64,000 nt of DNA from Streptomyces smyrnaeus. Its GTDB lineage: Bacteria; Actinomycetota; Actinomycetes; Streptomycetales; Streptomycetaceae. The DNA lies in assembly GCF_017676345.1 (NCBI RefSeq), contig NZ_JAFFZM010000009.1, positions 274,293 through 338,292 of the forward strand, given 5' to 3'. This document shows positions 16,853 to 26,169 of the stretch, one piece after another. Position 1 is the first letter of the stretch. Each line of letters opens with the position of its first letter. Both the position numbers and the translations under genes were made by a program. The notes under the pieces are model-generated. The model made no database searches. It saw only the letters and a list, made by a program, of their open reading frames with translations, and was not told the origin of the DNA.

Positions 16853-17557
16853 ATGAGCGAAAACGGAACGCAGACGGTTCGCACGGGCGGGATCCGGCTC
16901 AGCTATCGCTCCTGGGGAGCCGAGGTGGGAGTCCCCGTCGTCCTGCTCCACTGCCTCGGTGAGGACGGCGAGGACTGGCGCGGTCCGCTCATCTCGGGCC
17001 TGGCCGGCCGGCATCCCGTCCATGCGCTCGATCTGCGCGGACACGGTGAGAGCGACTGGCCCGGCAGTTACGCCCTGGACGACTTCGTCGGTGACCTGCG
17101 GGGATTCCTGGACGAGCTCGGCATCGACAAGGCGATCGTCGTCGGCCACTCCTTCGGCTCCGTCGTCGCCTATCTGTTCGCCCAGGAGCATCCCGAGCGG
17201 GTGGAGCGACTGGTGCTGGAGGAGACCGGAGCCATGCGCCCCCTCCAGCCGCCGCAGGAGGTGCCGGAACCGCCACCGGGCATCCCCGCCTTCGACTGGG
17301 AGGTGAAGGTCCAGTGGGCCCGGCAGCGCAATGACCCCGATCCGCGGTGGTGGGACCGGCTCGGTGCCATCACCGCTCCCACCCTGCTGCTGGGCGGTGG
17401 CGACGGCAGCCACCTTCCGCAGCAGGACCTGCACCTGATGGCCGAGCGGATGCCCGACGCGCGCGTCCTGACCATCGACGGCGCCGGCCATCTCGTCCAC
17501 GAGGCCCGCCCGATGGAGTTCACCAAGGCGGTGCTGGACTTCTTGGCGGAGGACTGA
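16853..17557 (+). CDS. alpha/beta hydrolase
   Basis: This 234-residue protein shows a complete alpha/beta-hydrolase core: VVLLHCLGEDGEDW for the oxyanion region, LDLRGHGESDWPG for the following loop, the nucleophile elbow GHSFGS near residue 99, LLGGGDGSHLP with the probable acid, and a terminal catalytic histidine in GAGHLVHEARP. It is shorter than most members, with a minimal cap region. It starts 18 bases after the permease stop and is likely cotranscribed with it. A strong bidirectional hairpin follows, separating it from the convergent FadD19-like gene. Substrate unknown; the adjacent permease suggests an imported ester or amide, but that is a guess. Confidence 0.85.
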   Translation: MSENGTQTVRTGGIRLSYRSWGAEVGVPVVLLHCLGEDGEDWRGPLISGLAGRHPVHALDLRGHGESDWPGSYALDDFVGDLRGFLDELGIDKAIVVGHSFGSVVAYLFAQEHPERVERLVLEETGAMRPLQPPQEVPEPPPGIPAFDWEVKVQWARQRNDPDPRWWDRLGAITAPTLLLGGGDGSHLPQQDLHLMAERMPDARVLTIDGAGHLVHEARPMEFTKAVLDFLAED

Positions 17558-17606
17558 ACCCTCCCCTCGGCGGCGGTTACCCAGCCGCCACACAGCGGCC
17601 CGGCGG

Positions 17607-17641
17607 CGCCGAACCGGGCCCGGCCCTGGGCCGGTTCGGCG
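17607..17641. terminator. bidirectional hairpin terminator
   Basis: A perfect 11-bp stem CGCCGAACCGG / CCGGTTCGGCG encloses a GC-rich loop that can extend the stem by three or four more pairs. It sits between two convergent genes. There is no U tract, as is common for Streptomyces terminators. Confidence 0.7.
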
Positions 17642-17672
17642 TGCCTCCCCGGGCTGCGGCCGGGAGGCCCCG

Positions 17673-19367
17673 TCACCGCGGTCGCGGTGTCTGTTCCTCG
17701 CGCGAGGAGGGGGGAGGGGGCGCCCCCTCGACCAGGGTCCGGCGGGCCCAGCGATAGTCGGCCTTGCCGCTCGGCGAGCGGTGGATGTGCTCCGTGAGCA
17801 CAATGGTGCGCGGCACCTTGTACCCGGCGAGTCGGGTGCGGGCGTGTTCCCGTATCCCTTCGGCCGTCAGCGGCGCGGTGGCGTCGGCCCGCAACTGGAC
17901 GACGGCGGCCACACGGTGCCCCCACTTCTCGTCGGGAACGCCGGCGACGAGCGCGTCGTAGATGCCCGGGTGGGACTTGAGGGCTTCCTCGACCTCTTCG
18001 GGGTAGACCTTCTCGCCGCCGGTGTTGATGCACTGGGAGCCCCGTCCCAGCACGGTGACGACCCCGTCGTCGTCGACGGTCGCCAGGTCGCCCAGCAGCA
18101 CCCATCGCGCACCTTCGGCCTCGAAGAACGTCTCCGCGCTCTTGGCCGGATCGTTGTAGTAGCCGAGCGGCACATGGCCGCGCAGCGCGATACGGCCCAC
18201 CTCGCCGGGCGGTACCGGCTGCCGGGTGGCGGGGTCGACCACGGCCGTGTCGTCGTTGACGGTGATCCGGAAGCCCTTGGCCGGGCCGGAGTCCGCCGTC
18301 GCCGTGCCGTTGAATCCGGACTCGGAGGAGCCGAAGTTGTTGATGAGGGTGGTGTGCGGCACCAGCGCCGCGAACTGCTCCCGTACCGTCTCGGAGAGGA
18401 TCGCCCCGGAGCTGGAGACCACGAGCAGGGACGAGCAGTCGGTGCCGTGCAGCGGCCCGGCCAGCGCGTCCACCAGGGGCCGCAGCATCGCGTCGCCCAC
18501 CAGCGAGATCGCCGTGACCTTCTCGCGTTCGACGGTGCGCAGCACCTCCTCGGGGACGAACTTGCGGTGCAGCACCACCTTCTGGCCGTAGTTCAGCCCG
18601 ATGAAGAGGGTCAGTGTGGACGTGCCGTGCATCAGCGGAGGCGTGGGGAAGAACACCAGCCCCTCGCCGCCGGCCGCGACCCGTTCGGCCAGTTCCTCGG
18701 GCCGGGAGACCGGCGGGCCGGTGGGCGCGCCGCCGCCGAGGCCGGAGAAGAACAGGTCCTCGGCCCGCCACATCACCCCCTTGGGCATTCCGGTGGTGCC
18801 GCCGGTGTAGATGAGGAACAGATCGTCGGGCGAGCGGGGGCCGAAGTCCCGCTCCGGTGATCCCGCCGCCTCGGTGTCCGTGAACTCCGCGAAGGCGACG
18901 GGCGCGACAGCGCGGGCGGGGTCCGGTGCGGACGGCCCGTCCGGCGGGGCGGCGCCCACCCGCACCAGCTGCCGCAGCTGGGGGGCCTGCGGTACCGCTG
19001 CCACGACCCGGGCGGTGAACTCGCCGTCGAAGACGACCGCGGCCAGGTCGGCGTCCCGGTACAGATAGACCAGCTCCTCCTGGACGTACCGGTAGTTGAC
19101 GTTGACGGGGACGGCGCGGATCTTCAGGCAGGCCAGCAGCGTCTGCACGTACTCGACGCCGTTGTACAGGTGCAGCCCGACGTGCTCTCCGGGCCGGATG
19201 CCGCTGTCGGCGAAGTGGTGCGCGAGCCGGTTGGCCGCGTGGTCCAGCTCGGCGTACGTCAGCCTGCGTTCGGCGCCGGTTCCGGGGTGGTCCAGATGAA
19301 CCAGCGCTTCGCGGTCGGGGACGGTGTCGACGATCGACTCGAACAGGTCGGCAAGGTTGTACTCCAC
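17673..19367 (-). CDS. acyl-CoA synthetase, FadD19-like
   Basis: A 564-residue AMP-forming acyl-CoA ligase that closely follows the layout of mycobacterial FadD19, the steroid C24/C26-acid CoA ligase. Shared blocks include VNVNYRYVQEELVYL, AGSPERDFG, YTGGTTGMPKGVMWR (A3 motif), GDAMLRPLVDAL, NFGSSESGFNGT, PLGYYNDPAKSAETF and GRGSQCINTGGEKVYPEEVEEALKSHP, with the terminal catalytic lysine in SPSGKADYRW. I chose the GTG at 19367 because GGAGGAG stands six bases upstream; an ATG at 19382 in frame overlaps that site. It is divergent from an EchA19-like gene, the same arrangement as Rv3515c/Rv3516. Two candidate operators lie in the shared promoter region. Activates a steroid side-chain or similar branched acid; substrate is inferred. 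Confidence 0.88.
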   Translation of the reverse strand: MEYNLADLFESIVDTVPDREALVHLDHPGTGAERRLTYAELDHAANRLAHHFADSGIRPGEHVGLHLYNGVEYVQTLLACLKIRAVPVNVNYRYVQEELVYLYRDADLAAVVFDGEFTARVVAAVPQAPQLRQLVRVGAAPPDGPSAPDPARAVAPVAFAEFTDTEAAGSPERDFGPRSPDDLFLIYTGGTTGMPKGVMWRAEDLFFSGLGGGAPTGPPVSRPEELAERVAAGGEGLVFFPTPPLMHGTSTLTLFIGLNYGQKVVLHRKFVPEEVLRTVEREKVTAISLVGDAMLRPLVDALAGPLHGTDCSSLLVVSSSGAILSETVREQFAALVPHTTLINNFGSSESGFNGTATADSGPAKGFRITVNDDTAVVDPATRQPVPPGEVGRIALRGHVPLGYYNDPAKSAETFFEAEGARWVLLGDLATVDDDGVVTVLGRGSQCINTGGEKVYPEEVEEALKSHPGIYDALVAGVPDEKWGHRVAAVVQLRADATAPLTAEGIREHARTRLAGYKVPRTIVLTEHIHRSPSGKADYRWARRTLVEGAPPPPSSREEQTPRPR

Positions 19368-19512
19368 GGCGCGCTCCTCCATACCCCGGCCCGGCGTACG
19401 TGCTCGTCTCGCGTGCGCCCCCGTGCGTGTTCGCGTGCTCGCGTACTGGTGTCGTCCGGCGTCATCAGAGCACCGGTGCGCGGAGACGGGAAGAGCTTCC
19501 GCACAAGAAATA

Positions 19513-19525
19513 TGACGCAGCGTCA
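19513..19525. promoter_or_regulatory. palindromic operator candidate, copy 2 of TGACGCNGCRTCA
   Basis: TGACGCAGCGTCA is a perfect 13-base palindrome in the fadD19/echA19-like intergenic region. The core and the following AGAAAA match the site at 12458-12474, 7 kb away, pointing to a common regulator for both operons. The regulator is unknown. Confidence 0.55.
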
Positions 19526-19553
19526 GAAAACCCTTGAAGTTGGCGCGCCGTTA

Positions 19554-19569
19554 CTGCAACCTGTTCCAG
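19554..19569. promoter_or_regulatory. KstR-type operator
   Basis: CTGCAACCTGTTCCAG is an inverted repeat with a single mismatched pair, and its inner 14 bases fit TNNAACNNGTTNNA at every fixed position. It lies 34 bases before the echA19-like start and about 190 bases upstream of the divergent fadD19-like gene. It is the second such box in the window. Confidence 0.55.
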
Positions 19570-19602
19570 ATCCTGAGGCGGCCTGCGACGGGAGGAACCG
19601 CG

Positions 19603-20403
19603 ATGGGCGGCACCGAGCATCTGACCGTGGAGCGCGAGGGCGCCACCCTCGTGCTCACCCTCAACCGTCCCGAAGCCAAGAACGCCCTCTCCCTCTCCCT
19701 GCTGGTGGGCCTGTACGACGGCTGGCTGGAGGCCGACGCGGACGACACCATCCGCTCCGTCGTCCTCACCGGCGCGGGCGGCACCTTCTGCGCGGGCATG
19801 GACCTCAAGGCACTCGCCGGGGACGGCATGGCCGGTGAGCACCACCGCGAGCGGCTGCGCGAGGACCCCGACCTGCACTGGAAGGCGATGCTGCGCCACC
19901 ACAGGCCGCGCAAACCGGTCATCGCGGCCGTCGAGGGCCACTGCGTCGCCGGCGGTACGGAGATGCTCCAGGGCACCGACATCCGCGTCGCCGGCGAGAG
20001 CGCCGTCTTCGGCCTCTACGAGGTCCGCCGCGGACTGTTCCCCATCGGCGGCTCGACGGTACGGCTCCCACGCCAGATCCCCCGTACGCACGCGCTGGAG
20101 ATGCTGCTCACCGGGCGCCCGTACAGCGCGCAAGAGGCGGCGGGCATCGGGCTCGTCGGACGCGTCGTACCCGACGGCACGGCGCTGGACGCGGCGCTGG
20201 AGACGGCCGAACGCATCAACGCCTGCGGTCCGTTGGCCGTCGAAGCGGTGAAGGCCTCCGTCTATGAGACGGCGGCCATGAGCGAGCAGGAGGGGCTGGC
20301 CGCCGAGTTGGAGCGCGGCTGGCCCGTATTCGACACCGCCGACGCGAAGGAGGGCGCCCGGGCCTTCGCGGAGAAGCGCCGGCCGCGGTTCCGCCGGGAG
20401 TAG
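19603..20403 (+). CDS. enoyl-CoA hydratase, EchA19-like
   Basis: A 266-residue crotonase-fold protein that hydrates 2-enoyl-CoA thioesters. The oxyanion-hole segments are clear: GAGGTFCAGMDLKAL near residue 60 and AVEGHCVAGGTEMLQGTDIRVA near residue 108, followed by FGLYEVRRGLFPIGGSTVRLPRQI, where the acidic residues expected in a hydratase can be placed (Glu in GGTE, and Glu in YEVRRG). The ATG at 19603 follows GGAGGAA. It is the first gene of a tight four-gene operon with the DUF35 protein and two thiolases (gaps of 39, -4 and -4 bases). Position opposite a FadD19-like gene and the downstream genes match the mycobacterial echA19 region, where the enzyme hydrates steroid 24-enoyl-CoA. Exact substrate inferred. 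Confidence 0.87.
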   Translation: MGGTEHLTVEREGATLVLTLNRPEAKNALSLSLLVGLYDGWLEADADDTIRSVVLTGAGGTFCAGMDLKALAGDGMAGEHHRERLREDPDLHWKAMLRHHRPRKPVIAAVEGHCVAGGTEMLQGTDIRVAGESAVFGLYEVRRGLFPIGGSTVRLPRQIPRTHALEMLLTGRPYSAQEAAGIGLVGRVVPDGTALDAALETAERINACGPLAVEAVKASVYETAAMSEQEGLAAELERGWPVFDTADAKEGARAFAEKRRPRFRRE

Positions 20404-20442
20404 GTGCGCAACCGATCAGCCACAGACGGAGAGGTACCCACC

Positions 20443-21408
20443 TTGAATGCGGCTCCCTCACACAAAGTGCTCAGCGCACCGTTGGTCGTCGAGTTCCCCT
20501 TCACCCGCTCCCTCGGACCCGTGCAGAGCGCCTTTCTCACCGGGCTCCGCGAACGGACGGTCCTCGGCGTCAAGGCGTCCGACGGCCGCACCCTGGTCCC
20601 GCCCACCGAATACGACCCCGTCACGGCCGAGGAGCTCCGCGACCTGGTGGAGGTGGGCCGCACGGGCACCGTCACCACCTGGTCGTGGAACGACCGCCCC
20701 CGCAGAGGACAGCCCCTGCGACACCCCTTCGCCTGGGTGCTGGTCCGCCTCGACGGCGCCGACACCGCACTGCTGCACGCCCTGGACGCGCCGGAGGGCC
20801 CACAGGCGGTCAACACCGGTATGCGCGTGCGCATCCGCTGGGCGGAGCACCGCAGCGGCGCCATCACCGACATCGCCTGCTTCGAACCCGACGACAGCGT
20901 CCCGTCCACCCACCGGGCGCAGCCGCACCCGGGCGAGTTCGCCGACCCGGTCACCGGCATCGTGGCCGAGGCCCGCCTCGACTACACCTACACCCCTGGC
21001 CGCGCCCAGACCCGCTACCTCGACGCCCTGACCACCCGCCGCACGCTGGGCGAGCGCTGCCCGCGGTGCCACAAGGTCTACGTTCCACCGCGCGGCGCCT
21101 GCCCCACCTGCGGAGTGCCCACCGGGGAACAGGTCGAGGTCGGCCCGCGCGGGACCGTCACCACCTTCTGCGTGGTCAACATCAAGGCCAAGGGGCTGGA
21201 CATCGAGGTGCCGTACGTCTACGCGCACATCGCCCTCGACGGCGCCGGACTCGCGCTGCACGGCCGTATCGCGGGCATCCCCTACGACCAGGTGCGCATG
21301 GGCCTGCGCGTCGAGCCCGTCTGGACCGAAGGCGGACGCTACCCGGACCACTACCGGCCCACCGGCGAACCCGACGCCGACTACGAGACGTACAAGGAGT
21401 TGCTGTGA
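20443..21408 (+). CDS. DUF35 OB-fold acyl-CoA-associated protein, tandem duplicate type
   Basis: A 321-residue protein made of two DUF35-like halves. The C-terminal half (about residues 165-310) has a zinc ribbon CPRCHKVYVPPRGACPTC (C-x2-C-x11-C-x2-C) and an OB fold (GTVTTFCVVNIKAKG...ALHGRIAGI). The N-terminal half repeats the OB-fold part but its ribbon has lost all cysteines (LGVKASDGRTLVPPTEYDP). DUF35 proteins bind thiolase-like lipid-transfer proteins; with Ltp2 they form the steroid side-chain retro-aldolase complex. The TTG at 20443 was chosen because GGAGAGG lies nine bases upstream; a GTG at 20404 is possible. The stop overlaps the next start. The mycobacterial counterpart by order and size is Rv3521. 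Confidence 0.82.
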   Translation: MNAAPSHKVLSAPLVVEFPFTRSLGPVQSAFLTGLRERTVLGVKASDGRTLVPPTEYDPVTAEELRDLVEVGRTGTVTTWSWNDRPRRGQPLRHPFAWVLVRLDGADTALLHALDAPEGPQAVNTGMRVRIRWAEHRSGAITDIACFEPDDSVPSTHRAQPHPGEFADPVTGIVAEARLDYTYTPGRAQTRYLDALTTRRTLGERCPRCHKVYVPPRGACPTCGVPTGEQVEVGPRGTVTTFCVVNIKAKGLDIEVPYVYAHIALDGAGLALHGRIAGIPYDQVRMGLRVEPVWTEGGRYPDHYRPTGEPDADYETYKELL

Positions 21409-22510
21409 CGAGCCGAGCCGGGCGCCGGGAGGTCGCCGTGGTCGCCTTCGCGCAGACGGAGCACGTCCGCGCGGCGGACAACCTCTCCGAGGTCGAGATG
21501 CTGATGCCGGTGCTGCGCGAGGTGCTCGACAGCACGGGGCTGGCCGCCGGCCAGATCGACTTCACCTGCTCCGGCTCCTGCGACTACCTGGCCGGCCGCG
21601 CCTTCTCCTTCACCATGGCGCTGGACGGCGTGGGCGCCTGGCCGCCGATCTCCGAGTCGCACGTGGAGATGGACGGTGCCTGGGCGCTCCACGAGGCGTG
21701 GGTCAAGATCCTCACCGGCGAGGCCGAGACCGCGCTGGTGTACTCCTACGGCGAGTCCTCTGCGGGCGATCTGCCCGAGGTCCTCACCCGGCAGCTCGAC
21801 CCGTACTATCTCGGCCCGCTGTGGCCCGACTCCGTCTCGCTCGCCGCACTCCAGGCCCGCGCCCTGCTCGACGCCGGGGAGACCGACGAGCGGGAGCTGG
21901 CCGGCATCGCCGCCCGTAGCAGAAAGGCGGCCGAGGACAACCCGCACGCCCAACTCAGCGGCTCGCCCGGCGTCGACACGCTGCTGGAGAGCGACTACCT
22001 CGCCCGACCGCTGCGACCGCACGACGTGCCCCCGGTCACCGACGGGGCCGCCGCCGTGGTGCTCGCCGCCGGGGACACCGCCCGCCGGCTGACCCGCCGT
22101 CCCGCCTGGATCAGCGGTATGGACCACCGGATCGAGGCGCACAGCCCGGGCGTACGCGACCTGACCGACTCGCCCTCGACCCGGCTGGCCGCCGAGCGCG
22201 CCGGGCTGTTCGACGCCGGGTCGCCACCACCGGAAGTCGCCGAACTGCACGCCCCGTTCACCGCCCAGGAGGTCGTGCTGCGCAAAGCGCTGCGGCTCGA
22301 CAGGAGCACCGCTGTCAACCCCTCGGGCGGGCCGCTCGCGGCCAACCCCGTCATGGCGGCCGGGCTCGTCCGGATCGGCGAGGCCGCGGCCCGGGTGAGC
22401 CGGGGCGAGGCCCGCCGCGCGGTCGCGCACGCCACCTCGGGGCCCTGCCTGCAGCAGAACCTCGTCGCGGTCCTGGAGTCCGACGGCGCCGGAGCCGAAG
22501 GAGAACGCCC

Positions 22511-22514
<4 letters not shown>
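21405..22514 (+). CDS. thiolase-like lipid-transfer protein, Ltp4-like
   Basis: A 369-residue thiolase-fold protein of the SCP2-thiolase/lipid-transfer protein group. Visible features are the N-terminal VVAFAQTEHV strand, FTCSGSCDYLAGRAF near residue 50, and the C-terminal VNPSGGPLAANPVMAAGLVRIGEAAARV, equivalent to the N-x-x-GG-x-x-x-x-x-P loop. The canonical thiolase cysteine and the C-terminal C-G motif are not evident, as is usual for this subgroup, so it may bind or cleave CoA esters without classical thiolysis. The GTG at 21405 overlaps the preceding stop (GTGA) and follows AAGGAG. Order and size correspond to mycobacterial Rv3522 (ltp4). It probably works as a heteromeric complex with the DUF35 protein and the next gene product. 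Confidence 0.82.
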
Positions 22515-23704
<1,190 letters not shown>

Positions 23705-23733
23705 GCCCCACTGCGACACGGCCCCGCGGCACC

Positions 23734-23768
23734 GGGCGCGGCACCTCGTTTTCCCCGGTGCCGCGCCC
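23734..23768 (+). terminator. hairpin terminator of the thiolase operon
   Basis: A perfect 12-bp stem GGGCGCGGCACC / GGTGCCGCGCCC with an 11-base loop containing TTTT begins 30 bases after the stop of the second thiolase gene. Confidence 0.75.
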
Positions 23769-23834
23769 TGTCCGAGCGGCCCGGGCCGTGGTTAGGGTGG
23801 CGCCGGGACGACGATGACCGGGAGGAGCACCAGC

Positions 23835-24053
23835 GTGGCCGACAGCACCATCGGGCAGCCCGAACTCGACCTCAGCGGGGCGCAGTGGCAGTCGAGCAGC
23901 CGGGGCACCGGCGATGTCGAGATCGCCTTCGTGGAGGGGTTCGTGGCGATGCGGCACGGCCGCCAGCCCGACAAACCCGCGCTCATCTTCGAGCCGGGGG
24001 AGTGGCGCGCCTTCGTACGCGGGGCGCGCGAGGGCGAGTTCGATCTGACGTGA
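23835..24053 (+). CDS. DUF397-domain protein
   Basis: A 72-residue acidic protein whose whole length is one DUF397 domain: the pattern W-x-SS in AQWQSSSRGTG, a central VEIAFVEGFVAMRHG (the usual VEVA...VAVRDS), ALIFEPGEWRAFVRGAREGEFD at the end. DUF397 proteins are small Streptomyces regulators that usually sit beside a helix-turn-helix partner of the BldB/WhiJ-associated kind; none is adjacent here, so this is an orphan copy. The GTG at 23835 follows GGAGGAG by seven bases; an ATG at 23814 in frame has no such site. It sits alone between the thiolase terminator and the LAL-like ATPase gene. Confidence 0.8.
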   Translation: MADSTIGQPELDLSGAQWQSSSRGTGDVEIAFVEGFVAMRHGRQPDKPALIFEPGEWRAFVRGAREGEFDLT

Positions 24054-24138
24054 CGCGCCCCGCGCCGCACCTTTCCCCGCTTCTCTGCCGCAGGCGCCCT
24101 CGGCGGGCGTAAGCTCTGGGCATCTGCCCGAGCACGAG

Positions 24139-24186
24139 GACGGCGAAGACAGCACGGACGGCACGGACGGCGAGGACGGCGACGGT
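24139..24186. repeat. GACGGC short repeat in the leader of the LAL-like gene
   Basis: GACGGC occurs at 24139, 24157, 24166 and 24175 with a variant GACGGT at 24181 that overlaps the start codon region; CACGGACGG is a 9-bp unit repeated twice. The run ends at the GTG start and leaves little room for a normal ribosome-binding site. Confidence 0.5.
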
Positions 24187-26089
24187 GGCGCTGCTGGAGC
24201 GGGAGGCCGAACTCACCGCGGTGGAGCACACCGTGACCGCGCTGTGCGGCACCGGCGCCCCGGATGTGGACGGCCGAACGGCTGAACGGGCAGGCGGTCT
24301 CCTCGCCTTCACCGGGGCGCTGGGGCTCGGCAAGACGGCGCTCCTGCGCGAGATCCAAGCGCGGGTGGCCGCACGCGGGGGCACCGTCCTGTACGCGTGC
24401 GGAGGCGAGCAGGAGCAGGAGGTCGGCTTCCATCTCGTCCGTCGGCTGCTGAGGCCGCTGCTCCCCGCGCTCGACGAACGCCGGCTCCGCGCCGAGCTCG
24501 GCAGCTGGTACGACCTCGCCGCACCCGCCGCCGGACTGCCCGCCCCCGACCCGGCCGTGGTGCCGCACCCGCGCGGCGTACGCCTGGCCCTCGACCGGCT
24601 CTTCGCCCACCTCGCCGAGCGCCACGCGCCGCTCGCCGTCCTCGTCGACGACGTCCACTGGGCCGACCCCGCGTCCTTGGCCTGGCTGACCGGATTCGCC
24701 CCACGCGTCCCCGAACTCCCGCTCCTGTGCGCGCTCGGCTACGACCCGCGCGAACCGCGCCCCGAAGTGGCGGCTCTCCACTCGGCCCTGGAGAACGGCC
24801 GGGCCGAACCGCCGTACGGCCTCGCCGAGCTGAGCACCGACGCGGTGGCCGAACTGGTACGCGGGGTCTGTGCCGGCGAGACCGACACCGCCTTCGCCCA
24901 GGAGTGCCGGAAACTCACCGGCGGCAACCCCCGGGCGGTGACCGAGCTGCTGCACCGGGCCCAGGCGGCGGGGATCCAGCCGCACCCCGACAGCCGGCCG
25001 CGGCTGGCCGAACTAGCCCCGGCCTCGCCCGACGGGGAACTCCTCCACCGGCTGGAGAAGCTGGGCCCCGACTGCGTACGGCTCAGCTGGGCCGTCGCCG
25101 TACTCGGCGCCGACGCCACCCTCCCGTTCGCCGCCCGCGTCGCCGGGCTCCGCGCCGAGGCCGCCCGCGGCGCGGCGGACCGGCTCCGCGAGGCGCGGAT
25201 GCTGGACGCGCCAGACGGCGCGGGCGACGCGCCCCTGACCTTCCGCCATCCCGCCCTCGCCGGAGAGGTCTACCGGGCCGTCCCCGCCGGTATCCGCACC
25301 GCCCTGCACGGCCAGACGGCCGCCGCCCTCGCCGCGGCCCCCGGTACACCCCGCGGCTCCTCCGTGCGTCACCTGCTGGAGGTCCACCCCGACGGCGACC
25401 CCGTGCTCGTCGACGAGCTGCGGCGGGCCGCGCACGAGTACACGAGGGCGGGCGCGCCCGACGCCGCCTACCGGTGTCTGGGCCGCGCCCTTCGGGAACC
25501 GCCCACCCGGCGTGAGCGGCCCGACGTCCTGTACGAGCTGGCCGCAGCGGCCTTCCGCTCCGGCGCACCGGCCGCCACCGTCCACCATCTGCGTGCCGCA
25601 CTCGAAGAGCCCGCCTGCGACACGGAGCAGCGCCTGCGGGCCGTCCGCCTGCTGGTCCGGGCCCTGTCCCGCACCGGGCGCCCCGAGGAGGCCCTGCGCA
25701 CCCTCGAAGCGGAGGTGCGGCGCGCCACCGACCCCGCCGACCGGGAGGCACTGCACGCCGAGCTGAGCCTGTGGCGCGCGCTGCACTCCGCGGCCGACGA
25801 CGAGAGACCTCCGCCCGTCCCGGCCCTGCGCGCCTGGTACGCCCTGCGACACGGCGAACCCGCCGACACGGTGCTCCGGCTCGCGGAGGACGCCGTCGCC
25901 GCCGGACTGCCCTGGACGGACGACCCATGGGGCTGCGAGACCCCGGCCCTGGTGGTGCGGGCCTTCCTGCACTGCGGCCGTCCCGACCGCGCCGAGCACC
26001 TGTTACGGCAAGGGATCGCCGCCTGCGAGCGCGTCGGCCTGCACGGCGAGCACCTCGCCCTCGCCCGCACGCTCCTCGACCGCCCCTGA
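24185..26089 (+). CDS. LAL-like AAA ATPase lacking the LuxR DNA-binding domain
   Basis: A 634-residue protein with the N-terminal part of large ATP-binding LuxR (LAL/STAND) regulators. It opens with LLEREAELTAVE, has Walker A GALGLGKTALL near residue 42, Walker B LAVLVDDVHWADPASLAWL near residue 155, then LTGGNPRAVTELL, and a helical TPR-like region (about 380-630) ending in LALARTLL. Full-length LAL regulators are about 900-950 residues with a C-terminal LuxR helix-turn-helix; here the frame stops at 26089 and no HTH follows. It contains a TTA leucine codon at 26003-26005 (codon 607), so translation should depend on the bldA tRNA. A GACGGC repeat precedes the GTG. Role probably regulatory by protein contact rather than DNA binding. 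Confidence 0.75.
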   Translation: MALLEREAELTAVEHTVTALCGTGAPDVDGRTAERAGGLLAFTGALGLGKTALLREIQARVAARGGTVLYACGGEQEQEVGFHLVRRLLRPLLPALDERRLRAELGSWYDLAAPAAGLPAPDPAVVPHPRGVRLALDRLFAHLAERHAPLAVLVDDVHWADPASLAWLTGFAPRVPELPLLCALGYDPREPRPEVAALHSALENGRAEPPYGLAELSTDAVAELVRGVCAGETDTAFAQECRKLTGGNPRAVTELLHRAQAAGIQPHPDSRPRLAELAPASPDGELLHRLEKLGPDCVRLSWAVAVLGADATLPFAARVAGLRAEAARGAADRLREARMLDAPDGAGDAPLTFRHPALAGEVYRAVPAGIRTALHGQTAAALAAAPGTPRGSSVRHLLEVHPDGDPVLVDELRRAAHEYTRAGAPDAAYRCLGRALREPPTRRERPDVLYELAAAAFRSGAPAATVHHLRAALEEPACDTEQRLRAVRLLVRALSRTGRPEEALRTLEAEVRRATDPADREALHAELSLWRALHSAADDERPPPVPALRAWYALRHGEPADTVLRLAEDAVAAGLPWTDDPWGCETPALVVRAFLHCGRPDRAEHLLRQGIAACERVGLHGEHLALARTLLDRP

Positions 26090-26169
26090 GCGGTCCTGGG
26101 CCCTTGCGCGAGTCGCCGTAACGGGGCACTGACTGGGGGCGATCACCGGGGGCCACGTACTATTGCGGC

